NCBI GenBank assembly: GCA_014218235.1
Contig: CM024763.1
Coordinates: forward strand, 87,592,244-87,656,243
Reading direction: 5' to 3'
Source of the DNA: Colocasia esculenta
Taxonomy: Eukaryota; Streptophyta; Magnoliopsida; Alismatales; Araceae
DNA length: 64,000 bases
Part shown: positions 45,836 to 55,694 of the stretch, in pieces
Layout: each line of letters opens with the position of its first letter
Position numbering within the stretch: the stretch's first letter is position 1
Notes under the pieces: generated by a model
Seen by the model: only the letters and a program-made list of their open reading frames with translations
What the model was told of the DNA's origin: nothing
Databases searched by the model: none
Translations under genes and position numbers: made by a program

Positions 45836-46166
45836 CCTCGAGTTGAGAGGGTATAGTGATCTGAATTGCTTATAGCTCATTTTGTTCTCAGTATAAAGGA
45901 TGTTTAATTTGATCTGTCATCAAGAGTTATAGTTCAGTTTAATGCATTGAGAATTTCAGTCTTGATGGTGCTTATTTGAGTAGTATCATAGATTCCTGTT
46001 CTTATTTTCTGTCTGATCCCCTGAGCTGTAGGGGTACATTGAGTTAATATAGTTCTTTTGAGAATTCGTGTTCTGTCATCTTTCCGAATCATTCAGAAAT
46101 AGAAGTGCATCCATGAGATTCTAGTTCAGATGTTGTTTTACCTGTTCAATCCCTCAATTGAGAGGG
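45836..46166 (+). repeat. Three stem-loop motifs in the Athila-type LTR
   Basis: CCTCGAGTTGAGAGGG (45836), CCCCTGAGCTGTAGGGG (46018) and CCCTCAATTGAGAGGG (46151), each followed by TATAGTGA or TACATTGA. All three can form a stem, while their sequences differ in compensating ways. They lie downstream of the TATA-like box, so they would be in the RNA. Confidence 0.8.
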
Positions 46167-46503
46167 TATAGTGATGATAATTCTCTTTTAATTTCAATTC
46201 AGCTTGTTCTTTCATTATGTTTGATCTATCGGAGTGGTGAGGGATTTGATTGATGATGTATTCAAAATTGATTCTAATGCAGTGTTATTTTAGTTAAAAG
46301 TGCCTATTCGAATTGTTTCAAGTCAAAGTAGTTTAAATCAAGCTTTATTCAGCCTCTCAGTGGATATGACCTGCTCTCACCACTTTATTAGTTCATCTTT
46401 GCAATTTTAACTTTGTGAGACACTATAGAGAAGGTGAGCATATTGACTTGTGCAAGGAACTCTGGACAACGAAAGTGCACAGTCAACAATACCGCGTTCA
46501 TCT

Positions 46504-46521
46504 TGGCGCCGTTGCCGGGGA
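46504..46521 (+). promoter_or_regulatory. tRNA-Asp primer-binding site (left Athila-type element)
   Basis: TGGCGCCGTTGCCGGGGA matches the complement of the 3' end of plant tRNA-Asp including CCA, typical for the Athila/Tat group. It follows the LTR end by three bases. Confidence 0.92.
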
Positions 46522-47670
46522 GACATTAGAGTTTGATTTAAATTTGCTTTCATTTGATTTTATTTGCATTGGGCTTTCTATTGACTTGTTATTGGGCTTT
46601 CATTTCATATTTGCACATAAGGAGGAACATGGAGGTTGGGCTTGACATTTGAGCCCATTGGAGGAGGAGAGCTTGCTAATTTCTTTTCACACTTGTTTTT
46701 AATTCAGAATTGTAGATAGAAGAGTGTGAGTGAAACTTGTAGTGAGGATTTTATGTACTCTCTGTGCATGTACAACGATTTCTTTTTAGTTGGCATGTAA
46801 TAATTGGCTTTTTTAGTGGTTTGTGTGGTTTGGAGTTAGTTTATAGTATCACTTTATATTTTCTTAGTTAAATTTCATTTCATTTAGTTCAAAAAAACCA
46901 AATAAAAATTAAAAAAAATCTAAAATCTAATTTTTTTTTCAAATCGCTCTTTCATGTAAGCCGTTTGTTTTGCAAAATTAAAATTTTCATCTCTCAAGAT
47001 TAGAATCACTTGTTTTAGGACATTCATCATTTTAATTGTCATTTCTTTTTCTGCATTGAAGAGTGCGGGGGAAAGGTAAGATTTCTATCTCTTGTTTCAT
47101 GCATTAGACTTAGCATTAGAAAACCATTGTTTGGACTTGATTTGCTGCATTTCATATTTTTAAAAGGGACTGCTTAAGGGCATCACCCTTTAGAAAAAAT
47201 AAAAAGATAAGGTGAGGGATTTCATCACCCGTTCCCTTGCCCAAAAATCACAAAAATTTTCCACATTCTTGCATTTGCCTAAACTTTCAATAAAAACTAG
47301 TAGACTTGGCCCTAGGGTTCATAATTAGATTTATCCTTTCTTAATTCTAAAAATTTCTCTTTAAGTCTGGTGTCTAGGATTAGAGGTTAAAAAGCTTATG
47401 CTTAAGTGAGCTAGAGGTTATTTAATTGGGTCCGTGCGAAAGCAAGGGGGGCCTCCCTCTACTCCACCTCTTTCCTGGCCGGTACAAGAAGAGTTAGGAT
47501 TGGATTTAAGCAAGCATAAATTTGATTTTGAGAAAAATAACATAGGTCCAAGGAACACTTAGTGTTTAGGTTAATTTCTTTTGAAAGTGTTTGTTTGTTT
47601 GTGTTTGTTCATAAAATCAATAAAAATCTAAAAAATCAAAAATCATAAATAGAGGGCTTTTCATCTGTGC
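46522..47670 (+). other. Long 5' leader of the left Athila-type element
   Basis: About 1.15 kb, AT-rich, with no supported ORF. Long leaders before gag are usual in this group. The first 130 bases recur, inverted and diverged, at 48943-49071. Confidence 0.7.
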
Positions 47671-48669
47671 ATGCTTGGTAGACACTCCCTGAACATAGAT
47701 TTGGCTCAACCTATAGACGAGATTGAAAGATTCTTTCATAGGATGGCCAACCAAGACCAGAACAAAGTTGCTAGAAATGAAGAGGAGGTCGCACCCAGAC
47801 AGATGAAGGAGTACTTTATTACTTCTGATTATCAGCCTGCTACTTGCATCAGGCCGGAAATTCCTGCAAATCATTTTGAAATCAAGCCAGGAACCATTCA
47901 AATGTTGCCATCCTTCTATAAGCATATAGATGAGTTCCTAGAGATTTGTTCCACTGTAAGAATCTAAAATTTCACTGAAAATGCCTTGAGACTGACCCTA
48001 TTCCCATTCTCTTTAAAAGACAAGGCCAAACATTGGTTAGGAACTATAGGGAGAACCATTAGAACATGGCCAGAAATGCAGCAGGAATTTTTGAAGAAAT
48101 TTTACCCCATTGGCCGTACTAACACCATGAGAAGAGCAATAACTGGATTCTCCCAACACCCGGGAGAGTTAATGCATGAATCATGGGAGAGATTAAAAGA
48201 GTTGCTTAGAAAATGTCCCCACCATGGTCTGTCGAGGTGGCAAATAGTCCAAGCTTTTTATGAGGGTTTGACAGAATCAAATAGGCAGATGGTTGATGCC
48301 TTGTGTGGAGGAGCATTCATGACTAAGAGTGAGGATGAGGCATATAATCTGTTTGAAACAGTGAGTTAGAATTCTATCAATCATGCCTCACTCCACTCTT
48401 GCGAGAGAGCACTAGAACCTGTAAAGAAGGTAGGGTTGTATGAATTGAGAGGGAGAGGAGAATCAGATTCTAGGGTAGAAGATCTATTAGATAGACTTGA
48501 TCAGAGATTGGACCAGAAGTTGGAACAAAAATTCGATCAATTAATGTCTTTAACTGGGCAAGCTACACCCAAATTTTCTCAACCACCTGTAACTTGTTCT
48601 ATGTGTGCTAGCTCAGCTCACCCTACCAGTGCTTGTCCCACTACTGCCCAATTGCCTCCTTTTATTTAA
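47671..48669 (+). pseudogene. Athila-type gag with two in-frame stops
   Basis: One reading frame from ATG 47671 to TAA 48667-48669, interrupted by TAA at 47965-47967 and TAG at 48367-48369. Family blocks are NHFEIKPGTIQMLPSF, LFPFSLKDKAKHWLGT, WPEMQQEFLKKFYPIGRT, WERLKELLRKCPHHGLSRW and a VDALCGGAFMTKSEDEAYNL block. The C-terminal part has a knuckle, CSMCASSAHPTSAC. It forms particles and binds RNA. The frame is otherwise continuous, so the stops look like point mutations. The pol region would follow but is lost in the gap. Confidence 0.85.
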
Positions 48670-48842
48670 GAACAAGTCCAAGCTGCCTAAGTTTCTACAA
48701 ACCCTCCTATTATCCATATTCTAACACATACAACCCTGGTTGATGAAACCATCTGAACTTTTCTTGGAAAAATCAATCTAAACAAGTGTCTCAACCTTCC
48801 TTTAAGCAATCCATGTATGGTCAATGCTATCCCAATCAGAAT
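48670..48842 (+). other. Sequence between gag and the assembly gap
   Basis: Continuation of the left Athila-type element. No frame stays open long enough to support a call. Confidence 0.5.
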
Positions 48843-48942
48843 NNNNNNNNNNNNNNNNNNNNNNNNNNNNNNNNNNNNNNNNNNNNNNNNNNNNNNNNNN
48901 NNNNNNNNNNNNNNNNNNNNNNNNNNNNNNNNNNNNNNNNNN
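48843..48942. other. Assembly gap (100 N)
   Basis: Exactly 100 N, a common placeholder for a gap of unknown size. The sequences on its two sides belong to Athila-type elements of opposite orientation. Reading frames that span it are meaningless. Confidence 0.98.
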
Positions 48943-49071
48943 AATGTCAAGCCCAATCTCCATGTTCCACTTCTTGTGCAAATCTGAAATGAAAAGCCCA
49001 ATAACAAGTTAATAAGAAGCACAATGCAAATAAAATCAAATGCAAGCAGATTTAAATCAAACTCTAATGCC
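48943..49071 (-). other. Leader start of a second Athila-type element
   Basis: The reverse complement matches 46522-46650 with roughly one difference in seven bases by eye. It belongs to the element whose LTR lies at 49093-60807. Confidence 0.75.
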
Positions 49072-49089
49072 TCCCCGGCAACGGCGCCA
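49072..49089 (-). promoter_or_regulatory. tRNA-Asp primer-binding site (right Athila-type element)
   Basis: TGGCGCCGTTGCCGGGGA on the minus strand, identical to 46504-46521. It marks the adjoining LTR as a 5' LTR. Confidence 0.92.
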
Positions 49090-49427
49090 AGATGAACGCA
49101 GCACTATTAACTGTACACTTTTGTTGTCTAGAGTTCTTTGCACACGCCAAAATGCTCACCTTCTCTAAACTGTCTCACAAATTTAAAATAGCAAGGATGA
49201 ACTAGGAAAGTGGTGAGAACAGGTCATTTACACAGGGAGACTAGATAAAGTTCGACTTAAGAAACTATTTTTGAAACAACTTTAACAAACACCTTTTCAC
49301 CAAAATAACATTGCATTAAAATCAATTCTATAAACAACTCCAATCAAATCCCTCACAACTCCGACAGATCAAACATAATGAAAGAACAAGTTGAATTGAA
49401 ATTAAAAGAAAATTAACATCACTATAC

Positions 49428-49848
49428 CCTCTCAATTGAGGGATTGAACAGGTAAAACAACAATCTGAACTAGAACATCACGGATGAACTTCTATTTCTG
49501 AAATGATTTGGAAAGATGACAGAACACAAATTCTCAAAAGAACATTATCAACTCAATGTACCCCTACAGCTCAGGGGATCGGACAGAAAATAAGAACAGA
49601 AATCTACGATACTACTCAAATAAGCACCATCAAGACTTAAATTCTCAATGCATTAAACTAAACTACAACTCTTAATGACAGATCAAATTAAGCATCCTTT
49701 ATACTGAGAACAAAATGAGCTATAAGCAATTCAGATCACTATACCCTCACAGCTCGAGGGATGAAGAACAAACGAGAAATGAAATACACTCATCTTCAAG
49801 ATAGCAATGAGAAACACAGCAGATTTTTGTACCCTCTCAACTCGAGCG
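49428..49848 (-). repeat. Four stem-loop motifs in the second Athila-type LTR
   Basis: CCCTCTCAATTGAGGG (49428), CCCCTACAGCTCAGGGG (49561), CCCTCACAGCTCGAGGG (49744) and CCCTCTCAACTCGAGCG (49832, one end mismatched), each preceded on the plus strand by a TGTA- or TATA-type word. They correspond to, and outnumber by one, those at 45836-46166. Confidence 0.8.
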
Positions 49849-50620
49849 ATGAAGAACAAATCAATTTAAGAAATATAACTTGCACATCAAACTTCTGATC
49901 TGTGCAAAGAGAAGAAGAACACTAATCGAAATAGAAATCTCCAAGAAATAAAAATAGAAGAGGAGCCAAGCTCCCTGATCTCTGGTTGCCCTCTGGACGT
50001 CATCGCCTTCCTCTGTAGCTTACAAAAGAGTGGAAGTAGTCCTCAGACCCCTCAGATCCACCGAAGAAAAGAAGAAGCTCTCAGAAGAATGGAAGAAGTC
50101 GTCGACCTCCGGATCGTCCCCTTGTGCAGTCGCCCTCCAAAAGAACAGAAGAAAGCCCCTGGATCGTTCTTCTCTACTCTCACAAAACAAGAAATGAAAA
50201 TAACAAACTCCACTGGTTCAGACTCTCCAGCACAGAAGAAATGAACCAACGCAGCAGAAATGGAAAAATTTCACTGGATTGATCTCACTAAACACAGAAG
50301 AAATGAAATTAACACAGAAGGAATGGAAGAATCAACACCGAAGGAATGGAAGAAACAATTTGTAACCCTCACAGCTCTCACAGAAGAAAAGAAGAAAATT
50401 AAAACTCAAATCCCCTTCCCAACAGCTGACAGAAGAAACCCCCTCACAAAATGCAGAACTCAGAAGAAAGGAAAAAAGCTAAACTCTCCTCCGGATCTGA
50501 ACAACCTACAGAAGAAAAGAAAAACACATCTACCTCCAAAAAAATTAACAGCCAAATCGCCCACTTCTGAGGACCTTAGGGTCCTTAAATAGGCTCCACC
50601 AAACCTTCCAGGATGCCAGG

Positions 50621-52709
50621 TGTGACGGCCCTCGCCGTTCAGACCCGTTAACCTAATAACGAGCCTAACTCAAGTCCGCCTCCCGCGAACGGGCCGAAGC
50701 CTCGCAAGGGATATCAAACCACGAGTCCGTAGAAACATAAAGTAACTAGCTCAAATATTCATAAGATCTGCCAATCTCACAAATATTTACATGAAATATA
50801 CATAACTGTAGTACAACTGTAACCAAACTACAACAGAACCTGGGGCATACCCCGAGGTAAACAACAGAAAGTGAAAATTACACTGCTGGTGGTGCTGACC
50901 CTCCACTGGACGACGGGCGCAAAATCTCCTGATCTCCCTCACCTGGTAGGAGGTAGGGGTGAGCCTCTCGAGTCATTGGCTTAGTAGGGAAACTCCCTAG
51001 AAACCGAGCAAACTAACACAAGTAGCAAAGCAGGAAATACTACACTAACAATTTATAATATTATCCAGCAGAATATAAAAATTGTAAGTACTACTTACCA
51101 TTTGCTGCTTAATAGGAATCGACATAAATAAATAAACAGCAAAACCAAACAGGTGTACGAGCTACTGTAGAGAAACGCCACACTCGGGCCACGTCAACTA
51201 GTTCGCGACACCAGTTACTGACCCGGACAAACAACACAGGACTACCTCTCAGTCTCGCAGCCACGGACTAAAGGTCCAGCTGCCGCTCCACTAAACAAGT
51301 ACAAAGAACTGTGGAGTCCAACTAAACCACCACAACCTGCAAGTCACACACCTCGCAGGCCCATGCCTGGCACCTTTAGGGACTCTGGCCCAAGCTCCCT
51401 AAAGTGAGGCACTGGAAAACAGGACTAGCTGGGGTCCAGTACGTCTACTGGTGTCCGTCTCCCCCAACTACGAGCGCGCTACAAGCGACAACACAACAAA
51501 CTCTCTCTAGTCGCTGTCCCACTGCCGTCTTTCCCTCAGCCGGACGTACTACTCAACACAAGAGTGAGGGTGTCCAGAAAGACGACAAGACCTCATCGGT
51601 ACCCAGTACCGGGACAAGCCCCGAGCACTCACGTGCCTGGCTCACACAAAACCTGAGGCTCCCAACTGAAGAGGTATCCACGGAAGGCGTCAAACTACAC
51701 ACCACGTACACAGAAACCACGTGCATAATGCACAATCCACGTGAACACCACGTAAACCACACACCACACGCTCCCCGAGCGCTGAAAGAGTGCCAATGCA
51801 CCTTTTTTATCATCACATACCACAAACCATACTAGACGGATAATCAAACACTTATACGCATTTATGAATAACTACATTCGGCTGTTATCGCGACAGGATA
51901 CTGCGTCGCCTTCATAACGCGGCGGCACGATGGGTCGCCTTCTGAACGCGACGCATCACTGTGTCGCGACATGGTCGCGACGCCATGGGTCGACGCCTTA
52001 ACAGGTGCGAACCCTAAACCGAAATCCTTCATTCGAATCACTCCAAACTCTTTAGAACCTATGGTTTCCATTCCATTTTCATGCTTTAATGTGTTCCTAC
52101 ACATGCTATCGAAGGTTTAGAAAGCAGGAAACACATTATCCACATCACACGAATGTTTCACGGATCAAACTACGGGAAATCTCCCTACCTTCGCGAAGAA
52201 CGCGAAGAACGAAGCTCGTACGACGTTTCCCCCGCTCCACCAAGCGTCCTCGCGATGGAAACTCGCCAAACCAACCACTAACAAGCCGAATCGCCCGCAA
52301 TTCCCACAGCAAAACCCCCTGGCCGAGCAGAGCTTCTCTGAGCTCTGTTCTGCCAGGGTTTCTTAACAATGCAGTGCAATTAAGAACGCGACGCCCTTCT
52401 AAGTCGCGACCTGAACGCGACACTTTAGGCTGTCGCCTTAAGCCTGCTGACGTCAGTCCGTGCGCCCAGCATGCGACACACGGCAGACATGCAAACGTTC
52501 ACTTAAACTGGCGGTTTCATGAACGCGGCGCCATGGGCTGTCGCAATCAAAACGCGACGCCCCTCACTGTCGCGTTAGGAACCAAGAAACAGTGAGTGCT
52601 TTGGGCAAAATCTCATAACCTGTGAAAATCACTTGCCACACACACGTCATCGGCCACACACTGGCCTCCATAACCACACAATGACGATCCGAACGGTTAG
52701 AACGTTACA
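50621..52709 (-). mobile_element. 3' LTR of the Tekay-type element
   Basis: TGTGACGGCC to GAACGTTACA on the plus strand. It carries the shared LTR core near 51360-51415, the block TCTCGCAGCCACGGAC, and CpG-dyad clusters at 51885-52005 and 52380-52580. Confidence 0.92.
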
Positions 52710-52730
52710 TTACTATCACCTAAAAAGAAA
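52710..52730 (-). promoter_or_regulatory. Polypurine-tract region of the Tekay-type element
   Basis: On the minus strand, TTTCTTTTTAGGTGATAGTAA leads into the LTR start TGTAACG. A second copy of TTTCTTTTTAGGTGATAGTA lies at 52791-52810. The same duplication is present in the remnant at 12904-12982. Confidence 0.65.
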
Positions 52731-52817
52731 TTTCATCCTCGAAATTTAAAACAGAAGTCAATTATCAAAATTTCAATTCAATCTATATGGTACTATCACC
52801 TAAAAAGAAATAAAGAC

Positions 52818-53489
52818 TTACTCAAACAAGTATGGATACGCTTTTCTCATTTCTTCCACTAATTCCCAAGTATCTTCACCACCCTGCCTGTTTTCCCATC
52901 TGACCTTTACCAATTCAATTTCTTTGTTCCTGAGCTTTTGGGTTCTGTGGCCTGAAATTTGCACTGGATATTCTGGCATTGACATGTCGGGCTTTAAATC
53001 ATCTCTTTGATAACTAACAACTTGGGCTGGATCTTTGATATATTTTCTTAACATTGAGACATGAAACACATCATGTGCATCAGTGAAATCCGCTGGCAAA
53101 TCTAATTTATAAGCTGCTTCACCCATTCTTTCTTTTATTTGGAACGGTCCGACATATCTCGCGCTCAACTTGCCTTTCTTACTGAACCTTAATACACCTT
53201 TAGTAGGAGACACTTTTAAAAATACATAATCACCGACTTCAAATTGTAATGGTCTGCGTCTAACATCTGCATAACTCTTCTGGCGACTTCGGGCTATTTT
53301 CAACTTCTCTTGGTTGAATTTTATTGTTTCTGCACACTGACGAACCATTTCTGGGCCCAAAACCTGCCTCTCTCCTACTTCATGCCAATTTAATGGTGAT
53401 CTGCACGGTCTACCATACAAGGCTTCATAAGGTGCCATTTCAATACTTGAATGGTAGCTGTTGTTATATGCAAACTCAACCAGACCCAA
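52818..53489 (-). pseudogene. Integrase C-terminal part and chromodomain (Tekay type)
   Basis: Starts within the integrase core after the nonsense codon near 53496 (LVEFAYNNSYHSSIEMAPYE, ALYGRPCRSPLNW). It continues with the GPF/Y-like region (LSARYVGPFQIKERMGEAAY) and VFHVSMLRKYI. It ends with a chromodomain of the plant chromovirus type: ELVKVRWENR followed by EDTWELVEEMRKAYPYLF. Such chromodomains are thought to steer integration to chromatin marks. This part is intact to its natural stop. Confidence 0.9.
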
Positions 53490-53498
53490 ATGACGCTC

Positions 53499-53855
53499 TC
53501 AAATGCCTCCCCACACAAGACAGCAAGCTCTCAACTTATCTTCAATAGTCTGAATTGTTCTTTCTGTCTGCCCATCTGTTTGAGGATGATATGTTGAACT
53601 GTACCTTAGCTCTGTGCCGACTACTCTTTGCAAACTCCTCCAAAATCCTGAAGTAAATCGAGGGCCTCGATCTGAAACTATAGTGACTGGTATTCCATGC
53701 AAAGGTACAATCCTTTCTACGTACAGCTTAGCTAATCTATCAATTGACCATGTCATGCTAACTGGTAATAATCTACAGACCTTGGTCAATCTATCCACAA
53801 AAACCCATATTGCATTATGACCTGATGAACTGGGCAAACCAACTATGAAATCCAT
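53499..53855 (-). pseudogene. Integrase catalytic core segment (Tekay type)
   Basis: Contains WVFVDRLTK with the first catalytic Asp, VSDRGPRFTSGFW with the second, and HPQTDGQTERTIQTIED, which includes the conserved Glu. It is bounded on both sides by TGA codons in positions where the family has Trp. Both changes are G-to-A in the coding strand. Confidence 0.9.
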
Positions 53856-53867
53856 TGCTATATCATC

Positions 53868-54455
53868 TCACTTCCACTGTGGAATGGGTAATGGCTGCAA
53901 CAATCCTCCTGGCTTCTGATGCTCTGCTTTTATTTGCTGACATACTGCACATCTGGTTATGAACTCTGCAATTTCTCTCTTCATATTTGGCCACCAAAAA
54001 TGTTTCTTCATGTCTTGATACATTTTAGTGCTACCTGGGTGGATGGTGTACCTCGATCTGTGAGCTTCTTCTAAAACTTTCTGTTTAATTTTTGTATCTT
54101 CTGGGATATACAATCGTCCTTTTAGTCTGACCACATTATCATGCCCCAAATTTACTTCATCCATTCTGAGAATATCTACTAAATTGGTATCTGCTTTCTG
54201 TGCCTCTGCTATCTGCCAGTAAAGAGAAGGCTCCACTGCACTAGTTGCTAATATTGCTCTGCGTTGACTACTTGGTACATGAAAAGAATTCTCCGCCACA
54301 TCCTCATAAAGTTTCCATTCTCTGGTCATAAGTTGATTCATAACCGCTTTTCTGCTCAGCGCATCAGCCACCACATTTGCTCTGCCTGGATGATATGCCA
54401 AATTAAAGTCATAATCCTTTAAATATTCCATCCATCGGCGCTGCCTTAGATTCAT
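53868..54455 (-). pseudogene. RNase H end and integrase zinc-finger segment (Tekay type)
   Basis: Begins with the end of RNase H (LRQRRWMEYLKDYDFNLAYH, ADALSRK). It then has the integrase HHCC finger, HPGSTKMYQDMKKHFWWPNM with CAVCQQIKAEHQKPGG, and ends at TGA. The frame is in register with the neighbouring segments, so only nonsense codons separate them. Confidence 0.88.
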
Positions 54456-54461
54456 ATCTTT

Positions 54462-54899
54462 CTAAGAGAAAATATATTTTAAACTTTTATGATCAGTAAA
54501 AATCTCAAATCTTTCACCATACAAATAATGCCGCCAGATCTTTAATGCAAAAACTACTGCTGCCAGCTCTAAATCATGAGTAGGGTAGTTCTCCTCATGT
54601 TTCTTCAATTGCCTGGAGGCATAGGCTACCACTTTACTATGCTGCATTAAAACTGCACCCAAACCTCTCTTGGATGCATCTGTAAACAAAACAAATCCGC
54701 CACAGCCCGATGGAATCTCTAGAACTGGTGCTGATGTCAACCTCTTCTTTAACTCTGCAAAACTGCGCCTGCACTCCGGGGACCACACAAAAGGAACACC
54801 CTTTCTTGTTAACCTTGTCATTGGTGCTGCTATCTTGGAGAAATCCTGGATAAATCTTCTGTAATAACCTGCCAAACCCAGGAAAACTCCTAATCTCAA
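54462..54899 (-). pseudogene. RT connection and RNase H (Tekay type)
   Basis: FLGLAGYYRRFIQDFSKIAA joins the reverse transcriptase to RNase H (VLFTDASKRGLGAVLMQ, VVAYASRQLKKHEENYPTHD, FEIFTDHKSLKYIFS). A TAG stop stands where the family has Gln, a C-to-T change. A frame change near 54890-54900 separates it from the reverse transcriptase core. Confidence 0.9.
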
Positions 54900-55689
54900 A
54901 CACAGTCCTCGGCTCTTCCCACTTCATTATTGCCTCAACTTTGGCTGGATCCACTGCAATACCTTCACCTGATATCACATGACCCAGAAACTGAATCTCC
55001 TTCAACCAGAACTCACATTTACTAAATTTAGCAAATAACTGATGATCCTTTAATATCTGCAAAGTAATCCGCAAATGGTCTGCATGTTCTTTTTCTGATG
55101 TTGAATAAACCAATATATCATCAATAAAGACCACTATAAACTGATACAAATACTGATGAAATATTCTGTTCAACAAATTCATAAATGCTGCAGGTGCATT
55201 TGTCAATCCAAAAGGCATCACAACAAACTCATAATGTCCATATCTAGTCCGGAAAGCTGTCTTCTCAATGTCTTCTTCTCTGATCCGCAATTGATGATAT
55301 CCTGATCTCAAATCTATCTTGGAAAATACTTTGGCTGACTGCAGTTGATCAAATAAATCATCAATCCGAGGAAGTGGATACTTATTCTTAATTGTAACTT
55401 TATTCAGCTGCTTGTAATCTATACACATTCTTAAACTGCCATCTTTCTTTCTGACAAATAACACTGGCGCTCCCCATGGTGACTGACTAGGCCTAATAAA
55501 ACCTTTTTCTAATAACTCTTGCAACTGTTTTTTCAACTCTTTCAATTCTGTTGGGGCCATTCTATATGGTGCTCTAGAGATAGGTAAACTGCCTGGTTGT
55601 AATTCAACTGTGAAGTCTACCTCTCTGCGCGGAGCTAACCCTGGAAACTCATCTGGAAACACATCTGCAAATTCTCTAACCACTTGCAC
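54637..55689 (-). pseudogene. Gypsy reverse transcriptase core (Tekay type)
   Basis: Contains FPDEFPGLAPRREVDFTVEL, VLFVRKKDGSLRMCIDYKQL, FSKIDLRSGYHQLRI, MPFGLTNAPAAFM and the catalytic VVFIDDILVYS, then FAKFSKCEFWL and FLGHVISGEGI. After about residue 265 (near 54895) the frame has shifted and the rest of this frame is out of register. It is separated from the upstream gag-protease frame by a stop near 55692. Confidence 0.92.
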
Positions 55690-55694
55690 TGAAT

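Larger units (their letters stand above)
40418..46500 (+). mobile_element. Athila-type gypsy 5' LTR, split by a solo LTR
   Basis: Starts TGATAACT at 40418 and ends CGTTCA at 46500, followed two bases later by a tRNA-Asp primer site. Without the nested solo LTR at 41962-45521 it is about 2.5 kb. A diverged copy in the opposite orientation lies at 49093-60807. It carries a TATA-like box, a 56-bp tandem repeat and three stem-loop motifs. Confidence 0.8.

Noticed and set aside
46504..46521. tRNA gene
   Set aside because: The match covers only the 3' end of tRNA-Asp beside an LTR. It is a primer-binding site; the same applies to the four tRNA-Met matches.
48687..49022. ORFs spanning the N gap
   Set aside because: They consist largely of unknown residues and join two inverted elements.
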